NCBI RefSeq assembly: GCF_000263715.2 | Contig: NZ_CM001514.1 | Span: 2,466,936-2,530,935, forward strand | Origin: Pseudomonas synxantha BG33R | GTDB taxonomy: Bacteria > Pseudomonadota > Gammaproteobacteria > Pseudomonadales > Pseudomonadaceae | Length of the DNA stretch: 64,000 nucleotides | Direction: 5' to 3' | Part shown: in pieces, positions 36,299-44,687 of the stretch | Position numbering within the stretch: position 1 is the stretch's first letter | Layout: each line of letters begins with the position of its first letter | Made by a program: the position numbers and the translations under genes | Notes under the pieces: generated by a model | What the model was told of the DNA's origin: nothing | Seen by the model: the letters and a program-made list of their open reading frames with translations, nothing else | Databases searched by the model: none

Positions 36299-36652
36299 TC
36301 ATGAGCCCGCTTGCGCTGGGGTCATCGGCGTCAATCCCGCGATAGGCCGTGGGTCGAGAATCACACCAGTGGTGGTATGGCCATCGACTTCGCGCGTATG
36401 AGTGGGCGTTTGGTGCTGCGTCGAGCGAATCAGCATCGACACCTCACGCAGGGCGCGGATAGCGGTGGCGGCCTTTATGCCCTGGCTTTTGAGTACGTGC
36501 AATGGCACAAACATGCCTTCGGCGACGGGGCAGGACTGAGCAGTGTAGAGGGTGTTGATCACGGCATGCTGCACGGCCGGGTTAAGGCGCAGTGGGGCAT
36601 GTAGCGTCAACGGTGCTGGGCTTTCAGCCTGTTTACAGCATGAGCTGCTCAT
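36299..36652 (-). pseudogene. Relic of conjugative relaxase TraI/MobH C-terminus
   Basis: The minus-strand open frame encodes 117 residues, including LTLHAPLRLNPAVQHAVI, CPVAEGMFVPLHVLKSQGI and TTTGVILDPRPIAGL. The pattern agrees with the TraI_2_C domain at the end of MobH-type relaxases of SXT/TOL-like integrative elements. Everything upstream of this domain is gone. Together with the TraD-like start beside it, this is the only trace of a conjugative element in the window. Confidence 0.5.
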
Positions 36653-36914
36653 GTCTGGAGGTCTGCGGGTAGTATCTGGAATTATTATGAGTAGGATTAA
36701 TCCTACGCCGATTATGGTTATATCTGGTGCGCTACTAAGATTCCTGCGGTGGTAGCAGTCGCTGATTCGGGTAGACTTTTCGAACTCTTTGACCGATGGT
36801 TTTTTATTGTCTTTTTACACAGTGCAAGAGAATGCAATATTCCACCGTGCAGCATGTTTGGTGGCAGGGTATCAAGTTTGTTTTGTTATCGGCATCTCTT
36901 TGAAAGGTAAAGTA
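36653..36914 (+). promoter_or_regulatory. Control region of the second rcsB-like gene
   Basis: This is an AT-rich, non-coding stretch before the ATG at 36915. It contains the 16-base perfect palindrome GTAGGATTAATCCTAC at 36691-36706, an RcsB-box-like site (core TAGGATTAATCCTA). The palindrome lies about 210 bases before the start codon. Confidence 0.5.
36691..36706 (+). promoter_or_regulatory. RcsB-box-like perfect palindrome
   Basis: GTAGGATTAATCCTAC is a perfect palindrome. It shares TAGGA...TCCTA with the site at 8618-8635 and differs mainly in the central bases. It lies upstream of rcsB copy 2, which suggests autoregulation or cross-regulation by the RcsB-like protein. Confidence 0.55.
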
Positions 36915-37543
36915 ATGGGTAACATAGTCGTTGTCGACGATCATCCATTGATGCGCATGGCAGTAAGGGTAATGCTCGAGGGGAAGGGCACAGCATCCTG
37001 GCTGAAGCCGATAGCGGTGTTAACGCGCTGGAGGTCATTCGTAAATTACTGCCTGAACTTGTCGTACTGGATTTAAGTATTCCCGAAATGGGCGGTTTGT
37101 CGGTCATCTCTAATCTGAAATTGATTGTTGTTTCCAGCAAGGTGCTGATTCTGACCTCTGGTGAGTCACGTAATTTTGCAATTCTGGCGTTGCAAGCAGA
37201 TGCCGACGGGTTTGTATGCAAGGACGATAATCTCGATGAACTGATTGGAGCCGTAAAAGCGGTACTATCGGGTTATAACTATTTTCCGGCCAATACGATT
37301 CATATACTGCGCGATAACTCAGAGGCTGCCAGCCATGAAAGTATGCAGCTGAGCCTGTTGTCAGACCGCGAGATCACGGCCCTTAAACTATTGGTCTGTG
37401 GTTTGGGTAATCAGGATGTCGCCGGGCAATTGATGCTTAGCCACAAGACCGTCAGTATTTATAAAGTCCGCTTGCGGCGCAAGTTGAATGTGGCCAATCT
37501 CATTCATCTGGTTGAGCTGGCCAAACGAAATGGTCTTGTGTGA
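36915..37543 (+). pseudogene. Frameshifted second copy of the RcsB-like regulator
   Basis: The gene opens like copy 1 (MGNIVVVDDHPLMRMAVRVM) with AAAGG eight bases before the ATG. After LEGKG near 36986-36990 the frame is lost by one base; restoring one C in GGGCACAGC recovers HSILAEADSGVNALEVIRKL, then VLDLSIPEM with the phospho-acceptor Asp. The rest is intact to the end, including DGFVCKDDN and the LuxR helix-turn-helix (LSDREITALKLL, HKTVSIYKVRLRRKL). A single lesion suggests recent decay, a sequencing error or slippage near a G-rich run. If repaired, it would be a 209-residue RcsB paralogue adjacent to an adhesin. Confidence 0.85.
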
Positions 37544-37592
37544 ATTTTTAGTGTTCGCCTGAGGGCTGTAAAACTTAATAAGGAGCTTCCTC

Positions 37593-38588
37593 GTGACAAT
37601 TATACAACTGTGTATCGGCCTGGCTTTAATTATGTTCGGCTGGCAAGTCAAGGCAGATACGAGCTGCACTTACAGTAGCTTGAGTTTAACATTGCCCGTC
37701 AGCTTCGCTCATGACTCCGGCCAGCCGGGGATGATCTCGTCGAGCTGGCACGAAGCAAGTAGTCCAACGCTTATGACTTGCACTTTGACGAGCTCCGGGC
37801 CGTACTCCGTCACGACTAGCAGTGCTCTGACGGTGAATGGTACGTTTTCCTTTGAAAATACACTCTATGCGCTACTCAATACTTCAGTCCCGGGTATATC
37901 ATTGATTATGGCGGTGGCGGATACCAATGGGAAGTGGCTGCCTTATCAGGGCATAGAGTTGACTCAGTATAAGGGCAATGCCCCTGTATTCAGCACATAT
38001 GGAATTAAAGTCAGGGTCCGCCTGGTAGCGACAACAAGGCTGGACTCGGGTTCGTATAATGTCTCTGCCGAGACGCTGCTGAGTACCGGCATTACTAAGG
38101 ATGCAGTGTACACAGGGTCGGCACTTACATCGTTAAGTGGAACAGTTGTCACTGCAAAAAGTCCAACGTGCAAGTTGTTTTTGTCCGCCACGACGATTGC
38201 ACTTCCTAAAATAAAACTCGCTGATATTCCTGTGGTTGGCGCGATTGCCGGCACAACGCCGGTGGTGGTTGCTGCCGTGTGCGAGGGTGCTTCCTCTGCT
38301 TACAATGTAAAATATTCTCTCGTTGATATGAATGACTGGTCGGCAACCGACAAGTATGTCGCGCTCCGCCCTGCATCGGGTGGTGACAATATCGGTTCAG
38401 TTGCTCTACAGATTGCCGAGGGTTCGACGGTTATGAATATGGGTACTTTCTATTCCCTGGGGCTGGTTCAATCCCAGGGTGGCTATTTTTCAAAGACCCT
38501 GGACGTCAGCTATGTACGCCGCTCCATGGTAGCCATTAACCCTGGAAAGTTTGTAGGCGAAGTAGTGATTCTTCTATCTTATAATTGA
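37593..38588 (+). CDS. Two-domain fimbrial tip adhesin (copy 3)
   Basis: Secreted protein of 331 residues starting at GTG 37593 with AGGAG seven bases upstream. The signal peptide ends WQVKA before DTSCTYSS. The N-terminal domain keeps GMISSSWHE and FENTLYALL, but the DVFYFG block seen in copies 1 and 2 has become ISLIMAV, so it is the most diverged of the three. The C-terminal pilin domain has the cysteine pair (PTCKL, AVCEG) and VKYSLVDMNDW, ending VVILLSYN. It follows rcsB copy 2 by 50 bases, mirroring the adhesin beside rcsB copy 1 in the opposite order. It has no chaperone or usher of its own. Confidence 0.75.
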   Translation: MTIIQLCIGLALIMFGWQVKADTSCTYSSLSLTLPVSFAHDSGQPGMISSSWHEASSPTLMTCTLTSSGPYSVTTSSALTVNGTFSFENTLYALLNTSVPGISLIMAVADTNGKWLPYQGIELTQYKGNAPVFSTYGIKVRVRLVATTRLDSGSYNVSAETLLSTGITKDAVYTGSALTSLSGTVVTAKSPTCKLFLSATTIALPKIKLADIPVVGAIAGTTPVVVAAVCEGASSAYNVKYSLVDMNDWSATDKYVALRPASGGDNIGSVALQIAEGSTVMNMGTFYSLGLVQSQGGYFSKTLDVSYVRRSMVAINPGKFVGEVVILLSYN

Positions 38589-38730
38589 TGTCGAGTAGAT
38601 GTGCAATCTTAGCGTTGTGCTCGAATCTTTTGATTTCTCGTGCGTGGTATTTCTGCAAGTTTCAGTCATGTATATGGGGCTGTTGAGTTGTAAGTGGTGG
38701 TGCGTCAGATAAGTCGTCAGCCGCACTCCT

Positions 38731-38799
38731 TGGCAAATGATACGGACCGGTGCGATTGGCACCATGCCCGAAACCCCGGGCTTCATTTGCCATCGTCCA
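38731..38799. repeat. Direct repeat copy 2, upstream of bapF
   Basis: This partner of 32361-32429 is in the same orientation with three differences. The long inverted repeat is perfect here: TGGCAAATGA at 38731-38740 and TCATTTGCCA at about 38782-38791. Inside them lies GGTGCGATTGGCACC. It is about 110-180 bases before the bapF start, so it is a likely regulatory region of the peptidase gene. Confidence 0.9.
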
Positions 38800-38909
38800 A
38801 AGCGGGGCCGACCTAACTCATCGGGGGTAACAACTGTGGGTTATCGTCAACGGCCGGCCGACTACCTAGACTTGAGCCAATTCTTCACGGGCTTATCGAG
38901 AGAAAAAAC

Positions 38910-40019
38910 ATGCGCTTACGAGACCTGGGCATCACCATTGGCACGGGCACACCCGGGGCGTTCAACGCCATCACCGACGTGCCCGGCGTTCGCGTCGGCC
39001 ATCACACCCTCAATGCCGAAAGCTTGGAGGGTTCAACGCATACCGGCGTGACCATCATCGAGCCGCGGCCGGTCGCGGCCCATCTGGCCCCGTGTTTCGC
39101 CGGCGTTCACGTACTCAACGGCAACGGTGACGCCACCGGTCTGGAGTGGATTCGCGAAGCAGGTTTGCTGACCACCCCAATCGCCTACACCAATACCCAC
39201 AGTGTCGGCGTGGTACGTGACGCACTGGTGGCCGCCGAGCGTGAAATGGGCAAGCAGCACACCTACTGGTGCATGCCGGTGGTGCTGGAAACCTACGATG
39301 GCATTTTGAGCGATATCTGGGACCAGCACGTCACCGCCGAGCATGTGCACGCCGCATTGGCGGATGCACGCAGCGGGCCGGTGCAGGAGGGCTGCGTGGG
39401 CGGTGGCAACGGCATGATCTGCCATGAATTCAAGGGCGGGATTGGTACGTCGTCTCGCGTGCTGAGCACCGAAGAGGGCGGCTGGACCGTGGGCGCACTG
39501 GTGCAGGCCAACTACGGCGTACGCAGCGCCTTGCGCGTGGCGGGTTACCCGGTGGGCAGCGTATTGCAGGACACGCCTTCGCCTTATGACGGGCCGGTGA
39601 ACGTCGGCGTGCCTGGCATGGGTTCCATCGTGATCACCATCGCCACCGACGCGCCCTTGCTGCCCCATCAATGCACGCGCCTGGCACAGCGCGCGAGTAT
39701 CGGTTTGGCGCGGGTCGGTGGCGGCACCGAGGACGACAGCGGCGACATCTTCATCGCGTTTTCGGTGGGCAATACCGGCCTGCCGGTTGCCAATCTCGGG
39801 CAACCCGGCCCGCCGACCACGGCCTTACAGATGGTCAACAACGACTACATCTCTGCGTTATTCGTTGCCGCAGCAGACGCCGTCGAAGAGGCAATCCTCA
39901 ACGCTCTGTTGGCCGCCAACGACCTGCAGGGCCGTGGCCGACAAGCACTGGCGCTCAAGCCTGAACAATTGCTGGCAGCAATGGCAAAAGTGGGCTGGAC
40001 GGCCCCGGTTCACTCCTGA
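38910..40019 (+). CDS. bapF: DmpA-family beta-alanyl dipeptidase/aminopeptidase
   Basis: P1-family (DmpA) N-terminal nucleophile hydrolase of 369 residues. The proenzyme should cleave itself between Gly238 and Ser239 in VPGMGSIVITIATDAPL, freeing Ser239 as the nucleophile; that block is the hallmark of the family. Also conserved are ITDVPGVRVGH, HVLNGNGDATG and FKGGIGTSSR. The neighbouring amidase closely matches RamA of Pseudomonas sp. MCI3434, the strain from which the beta-alanyl dipeptidase BapF was described, so this is probably the BapF orthologue. The reaction would be release of beta-alanine or another N-terminal amino acid from dipeptides in the cytosol. It overlaps the end of the convergent LuxR gene by 10 bases. 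Confidence 0.85.
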   Translation: MRLRDLGITIGTGTPGAFNAITDVPGVRVGHHTLNAESLEGSTHTGVTIIEPRPVAAHLAPCFAGVHVLNGNGDATGLEWIREAGLLTTPIAYTNTHSVGVVRDALVAAEREMGKQHTYWCMPVVLETYDGILSDIWDQHVTAEHVHAALADARSGPVQEGCVGGGNGMICHEFKGGIGTSSRVLSTEEGGWTVGALVQANYGVRSALRVAGYPVGSVLQDTPSPYDGPVNVGVPGMGSIVITIATDAPLLPHQCTRLAQRASIGLARVGGGTEDDSGDIFIAFSVGNTGLPVANLGQPGPPTTALQMVNNDYISALFVAAADAVEEAILNALLAANDLQGRGRQALALKPEQLLAAMAKVGWTAPVHS

Positions 40020-40825
40020 GCCTGGAGGAACAGCAGGAACAGCTCGGACTGGGATTTGATCCCCAGCTTGTTGTACATGTGCTTGCGGTGCACCTTGACC
40101 GTTTCGGCAGAGATCGCCAGCTTGCGGGCGATCTCTTTGTTCGAGCAGCCACTGAGCATCAACTGCGCTACCTCGGCTTCACGGCTCGACAACGCCGAGC
40201 TGATCTGCAGCGTTGGGGACAACAGGCGCTCTTGCCAGTCCGTTGACGGCTCCGCTGCCGGTACGCTGCTCGATGCCTGTTCAAACACGCAGCGCTGACG
40301 CATCAGGCCGGCCACCCAGGGCTGGATCAATCGCAGCAGTGCCAGTTGCTCCTGGCTGAAGCGGCAACGGCTGCCCAACGACAGGCTCAGGGTGCGCTGA
40401 GGATCGAGTTGCACATTCAGATGTATCTCATCGGCAACCACGTTCAGGCGAAAGTAGCGCTGGTAATAATCGGTCTGCTCAAAACACTCAGGGGCAACGT
40501 CGTCCAGTTGAAACAGCCCACTTCGCGGTGATTCACGATTGGCCAGGTAAAAGGGGTCGAGCAGGTAAAGCCCCTTGAGGTAGTCCTGGAACAGCGAGTC
40601 AGTGCCGCCTTCCTCCGTAGGCGATTCAGCCAGTACCAGTGGCCTGCCAGGGTTGAAGATCAGCACCACCCAGCTGTCCACCGGCACATAACGCCCGAGC
40701 AAACGCGTCATGGAGGCCCAGAAGTGTGGTTCGTCGAGGTTTTCGATCAACCGCCCCACCGCGTCATGCCAGGCCACATCCTGCAAGGTCAGATTGGTTC
40801 CACTACCCATTGCGGGGTACCCCAT
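40010..40825 (-). CDS. LuxR-family transcriptional regulator
   Basis: Regulator of up to 271 residues. The N-terminal 180 residues are a sensor region without the usual acyl-homoserine-lactone binding motifs. The C-terminal helix-turn-helix is clear (LSSREAEVAQLMLSGCSNKE, then SAETVKVHRKHMYNKLGI). An ATG at 40825 and another at 40810 are possible starts; neither has a strong ribosome binding site, and a GGGGTACCCC palindrome lies at 40814-40823. It is convergent with bapF and divergent from the amidase with about 90 bases between, so local control of amide or peptide use is likely. The signal is unknown. Confidence 0.85.
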   Translation of the reverse strand: MGYPAMGSGTNLTLQDVAWHDAVGRLIENLDEPHFWASMTRLLGRYVPVDSWVVLIFNPGRPLVLAESPTEEGGTDSLFQDYLKGLYLLDPFYLANRESPRSGLFQLDDVAPECFEQTDYYQRYFRLNVVADEIHLNVQLDPQRTLSLSLGSRCRFSQEQLALLRLIQPWVAGLMRQRCVFEQASSSVPAAEPSTDWQERLLSPTLQISSALSSREAEVAQLMLSGCSNKEIARKLAISAETVKVHRKHMYNKLGIKSQSELFLLFLQAQE

Positions 40826-40913
40826 TGAAGTGATTTTTTCCCATTGCGCTGCACCCCATACTCATTTGAAGGCCCGGGTAAATTCGGGTTTCCACTTTGC
40901 CCAAGGACCTGCC

Positions 40914-41729
40914 ATGAACATCGAACTCTTGCAGTTAGCCGGCCGCGACGGTGATACCGCTTATAACCTGGGACGCACCTTGGAGGCCATCGCCAACTGC
41001 AACGCGGATACCGACCTGCTGGTATTTCCGGAAACCCATTTGATGGGCTTCGTCGGTGGCGAACAGTTGGCCAAGGTCGCCGAGCCCCTGGACGGCACGA
41101 CGCTGCAAGCCGTGCAACAGGCGGTGCGCCAACGCAATGTGTCGGTTGTGATTGGCTTGGTCGAACGGGATGGGGGCGTCTATTACAACACCTCGGTATT
41201 GATCACACCCGAGGGTATCGCCCTGCGCTATCGCAAAACCCATTTGTGGCCCTCCGAGCGCGCTGACATTACACCGGGTGATCGCTTTGTCACCACGCTA
41301 TTGAACGGCGTGCGTGTCGGCCTGCTGATCTGCTACGACATCGAGCTGCCGGAAACGGCGCGGGCACTGGCGCAGTTGGGGGCCGAGTTAATCATCGTTA
41401 CCAACGGCAACATGGACCCCTACGGCCAGGTTCATCGCACCGCGATCATGGCCAGGGCCCAGGAAAATCAGCTGTTCAGCGTGATGGTCAATCGCGCAGG
41501 GCAGGGCGATGACGGCTTGGTGTTTGCTGGCGGAAGCGCCGTGGTCGACCCGTTTGGTCGCCTGCTGTACGAAGCCGGGCGCGAAGAAACCCGTCATGCG
41601 ATCAGTCTGGACCTTGCTCAAATCAAGGCGGCCCGCAGGGATTATCACTACCTCAATGATCGTCGGCTGCTGCTGCAAGGCGAGACTGTCGAGCATCCCA
41701 ATGGCCGCCGTGAACTGCTGATTCGCTGA
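40914..41729 (+). CDS. ramA: R-stereoselective amidase, nitrilase superfamily
   Basis: Carbon-nitrogen hydrolase of 271 residues. The catalytic triad is visible as Glu40 (FPETH), Lys108 (YRKTHLW) and Cys140 (LICYDIELPE). The sequence matches what I recall of RamA, the R-stereoselective amidase of Pseudomonas sp. MCI3434, nearly throughout (QLAGRDGDTAYNL at the N-terminus). It would cleave R-configured amides such as piperazine-2-carboxamide derivatives to acid and ammonia. ATG 40914 is preceded by AAGGA at about seven bases; the longer frame upstream overlaps the divergent LuxR gene. A periplasmic binding protein gene follows after 63 bases. Confidence 0.88.
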   Translation: MNIELLQLAGRDGDTAYNLGRTLEAIANCNADTDLLVFPETHLMGFVGGEQLAKVAEPLDGTTLQAVQQAVRQRNVSVVIGLVERDGGVYYNTSVLITPEGIALRYRKTHLWPSERADITPGDRFVTTLLNGVRVGLLICYDIELPETARALAQLGAELIIVTNGNMDPYGQVHRTAIMARAQENQLFSVMVNRAGQGDDGLVFAGGSAVVDPFGRLLYEAGREETRHAISLDLAQIKAARRDYHYLNDRRLLLQGETVEHPNGRRELLIR

Positions 41730-41792
41730 CTGCGTTTGTACCCTCCATAACAATAATCAGCTGGCGCGCAGGTGCCGGCCCAGGAGTTCGTG

Positions 41793-42893
41793 ATGATCGC
41801 TATTCGATGCATGCAATGGGGGCTGGCTGCCATTGTCAGCGGCGCAATGGCTTGCGCCCAAGCGGCGGAGCCGAAGGTCAATATCTATAACTGGTATGAC
41901 TTCATCGCGCCCACCACGCTGAAGGATTTTCAGGCGCAGACCGGCATTCAGTCGGCCTACGATGTGTTCGACAACAGCGAGGTCATGCAAAGCAAACTTA
42001 TGGCCGGGCGTAGCGGCTATGACGTGGTAGTCGCTACCGGCGACCTGTTGCCGAACCTGATCAAGGCCGGTGTACTCAAGGAACTGGATCGCTCGCAACT
42101 GACCAACCTGTCACATCTGGATCCGGATATCCTGGCAAAGGTCAGCAGCAATGACCCCGGTAATCGCTTCGCAGTGCCTTATCTGTGGGGCACCACCGGC
42201 ATCGGCTACGACGTGGCCAAAGTCCACGCGCTCCTGGGTGACAACGCACCGGTAGATTCCTGGGACCTGATTTTCAAGGAAGAAAACCTCGCCAGGCTGG
42301 GCGAGTGCGGCGTGGCGATGCTGGATGCGCCCGCTGAAATCATCCCGATCGCCTTGCACTATCTGGGGCTGCCCTATAACAGCCAGAACCCGGACGACTA
42401 TGTGAAGGCCCAGGCCCTGCTGTTGAAACTGCGCCCACACATCCGCTACTTCGACTCCTCGCGCTTTATCACCGATCTGGCCAACGGTGATATCTGCGCC
42501 GTCGTCGGCTGGGCGGGTGGCGTGATGGACGCACGCAAAGCGGCCGACGCAGCCGGTAATGGTCGCCGGATCCAGTACAGCATTCCCAAGGAAGGCGCGC
42601 CGATCTGGGTGGAAAACCTGGTACTGCTCAACGATGCACCGAATCCCCAGCAGGGCTTGGCGTTCATCGATTACATGCTGCGCCCGCCGGTGATTGCCGC
42701 GTCGTCCAACTACCTCAGCTATGCCAATGCCAACAAGGACGCCAAAGCGCTGGTTGATGAGAAGGTGCGCGATAATTCGGGGGTTTATCCTTCCAAGGCA
42801 GTGCTGGATACGCTGTTTGCGCTGGAGCCGCTGCCGTTGAAGTTGGAGCGCGTGCGCACGCGGGTCTGGAGCAAGGTCAAGAGTGGGACCTGA
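41793..42893 (+). CDS. Periplasmic polyamine-type binding protein (PotF/SpuD family)
   Basis: ABC-transporter substrate-binding protein of 366 residues. The signal peptide ends ACAQAAE. The mature start VNIYNWYDFIAP is the PotD/PotF signature, followed by YDVVVATGDLLPNLI and the family block VPYLWGTTGIGYDV. ATG 41793 has AGGAG six bases upstream. No permease or ATPase genes accompany it, so it is an orphan binding protein that must share a transporter or act as a sensor ligand carrier. Its place after ramA and bapF suggests uptake of an amine or amide, but putrescine or spermidine are the family's usual ligands. Confidence 0.9.
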   Translation: MIAIRCMQWGLAAIVSGAMACAQAAEPKVNIYNWYDFIAPTTLKDFQAQTGIQSAYDVFDNSEVMQSKLMAGRSGYDVVVATGDLLPNLIKAGVLKELDRSQLTNLSHLDPDILAKVSSNDPGNRFAVPYLWGTTGIGYDVAKVHALLGDNAPVDSWDLIFKEENLARLGECGVAMLDAPAEIIPIALHYLGLPYNSQNPDDYVKAQALLLKLRPHIRYFDSSRFITDLANGDICAVVGWAGGVMDARKAADAAGNGRRIQYSIPKEGAPIWVENLVLLNDAPNPQQGLAFIDYMLRPPVIAASSNYLSYANANKDAKALVDEKVRDNSGVYPSKAVLDTLFALEPLPLKLERVRTRVWSKVKSGT

Positions 42894-42961
42894 TCGTATG
42901 GCGGTTTTTTTGAATGTACCGGCGTTGTTTACCGCTCACAGATCTGAAATCTATGCGGCGA

Positions 42962-43996
42962 TTACGGAGCACCCTGGGCGGCCAAATTGAGCTTGCGTAG
43001 CCAGGTGCTTATGGCTTCAACGAGTTCTACCTTGCATTCCACCGGCAACCAATGACCGCCGGGTAGGCTTGCCACGGTGAGATCTACGCAGGCCGCCCGC
43101 ATTGGATCGCCCAGCTGATTACCTTTGATGGTGTTCATCTGATCGTAGTCGCCGTTCACAAACAGTACGGGCAATGACAAGAGGCCGCCATTTAACGCCC
43201 GGTGCGCATATTCAATGTTGGCATCGTCGTTTAAATACCAGGCGCAGGGAGCGCGGAAACCCTGCGCCTGGAAACTGCGCACCAATTGCGCGAAGTCTGC
43301 CGGCGGCCAGAGTGCAAGGTCTGGCTGGGTGAGGGGGGCCCGGTGCGCTTGGCCGAACCGCCCGCCTTTGCGGGTCACTTCGGCATTCGCTGCAATCTTG
43401 CCGATATTCGCCGGATCGCCTCGGCGATAAATCGACGCCAGCGATGCGGCTTTATCCGCATCAAGGTCAGCGACAGCGCACGCAAAGTGTGTGTTGTAGT
43501 AGCGGTAATAATCCCATTGACCGTCCGGATACGTGTCCGCCGGGTAGATTGAGCGGTCAACCAGTGGGACGAGCGTTGGCAGCGCGTTAGTGGCGGGGAA
43601 GTACGGGACCGAAATCAATACAACACCGCGACTGCGCTGAGGCTCATGAGCGACCAGTTCACCCGCCACGACGCTGCCCCAATCGTGGCCTACCCAAATG
43701 GCGGGCCTGCCGCCGAGATGGTCGTGAAGTTCTGCCATGTCGGCCACGATGTTTTCAAGGGTGTACGCCTGCGTGGGCGCGGGTGCAGAAGAACGACCAT
43801 AACCGCGCATGTCGGGTGCAACGCAGTGCCAGCCTTGTGCTGCGAATGCTTGTATCTGTGCGCGCCAGATCAGACTGAGCTCCGGCCAACCGTGCAGGAA
43901 CAGCATCAATGGCCCATCTGCCGGCCCCATCTCTACATAGTGCGTCGTATGGCGCGGCGTATTGAGAACACGCGAGGTCAGCTTGGAAGTGGACAC
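42962..43996 (-). CDS. Alpha/beta hydrolase, epoxide-hydrolase-like
   Basis: Cytosolic hydrolase of 344 residues. The oxyanion motif is HGWPE near 35-39 and the nucleophile elbow is VGHDWGS near 102-108, with Asp as nucleophile. This is the pattern of soluble epoxide hydrolases and haloalkane or fluoroacetate dehalogenases rather than of serine esterases. A cap domain follows, with the tyrosine-rich block GQWDYYRYYNT, and the distal histidine lies in PGGHWLPVE near 320. The lid tyrosines favour epoxide hydrolase. The gene stands alone, convergent with the binding-protein gene. The substrate is unknown. Confidence 0.85.
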   Translation of the reverse strand: MSTSKLTSRVLNTPRHTTHYVEMGPADGPLMLFLHGWPELSLIWRAQIQAFAAQGWHCVAPDMRGYGRSSAPAPTQAYTLENIVADMAELHDHLGGRPAIWVGHDWGSVVAGELVAHEPQRSRGVVLISVPYFPATNALPTLVPLVDRSIYPADTYPDGQWDYYRYYNTHFACAVADLDADKAASLASIYRRGDPANIGKIAANAEVTRKGGRFGQAHRAPLTQPDLALWPPADFAQLVRSFQAQGFRAPCAWYLNDDANIEYAHRALNGGLLSLPVLFVNGDYDQMNTIKGNQLGDPMRAACVDLTVASLPGGHWLPVECKVELVEAISTWLRKLNLAAQGAP

Positions 43997-44324
43997 AGTC
44001 TCTCCTCATGCTACGTCGGCGGATAAACTCGAAGCGGCAACACTATACTGAGCGGTAGGCTTCATGTTTCGTTCCCATTCAGCGCTTCCAGCGTTCGAGG
44101 CAAGGTCTTGCGTGTGAATGAAATTTATCCAAGGTGGAATGCTTTTTCAGTACATACACTCAGGGAAGAGCGAAAGGCGGCAATAGCAGTCGCGTTTTTC
44201 AACACAGGTGCATTGAGGATCAAGTATGTTGAATGTTGACCAGCCCCCCACAACCACACGCGAACCCAGTGAATACGGAGGGCGTTCACTGCCGCTTCTC
44301 GTTTATGCTCGCTGAGAACCAGAT
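43997..44324. other. Intergenic stretch without recognised feature
   Basis: These 328 bases lie between the divergent hydrolase and receiver-protein genes. Short frames in it lack ribosome binding sites, and no repeat or hairpin with a T-run was noticed. It probably holds promoters for both genes. Confidence 0.4.
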
Positions 44325-44687
44325 ATGACCACGTTCCCAGGCACCAGAGTGCTCCTGGTTGAAGACGAGGGCACCATCGCCATGTTGATCGAGGAAATGC
44401 TCGAAGACCTGGAGTGCACCGTAGTCGCCTCCGTGGCCCAACTCGCAAAGGCGATACACGTGGCAGGGGTGGTGGATGTCGACTTGGCGATCCTCGACGT
44501 GAACCTGGCTGGAGAATATGTCTTCCCAGTGGCGCGGATTCTGCGCGCACGCCACATTCCGTTTTTGTTCAGTACGGGCTACGGCGGCAGTGGCCTGCCG
44601 GAAGAGTTCAGGGGCTGTCCGGTGTTGCATAAGCCATTTGCGGAACAGGATCTGCGGTTGAAAATTGCGCTGACGCTGGAGTCTTAG
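44325..44687 (+). CDS. Stand-alone response-regulator receiver protein
   Basis: Single receiver domain of 120 residues with no output domain. Acidic residues lie in LLVEDEG (about 10-16), the phospho-acceptor in AILDVNLAGE (Asp near 58), a threonine-type switch position at FSTGYG, and the conserved lysine in LHKPF near 102. Such CheY-like proteins relay phosphate or bind targets directly. No kinase is adjacent, so the partner is elsewhere. Its stop overlaps the stop of the convergent AraC gene by four bases. Confidence 0.85.
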   Translation: MTTFPGTRVLLVEDEGTIAMLIEEMLEDLECTVVASVAQLAKAIHVAGVVDVDLAILDVNLAGEYVFPVARILRARHIPFLFSTGYGGSGLPEEFRGCPVLHKPFAEQDLRLKIALTLES

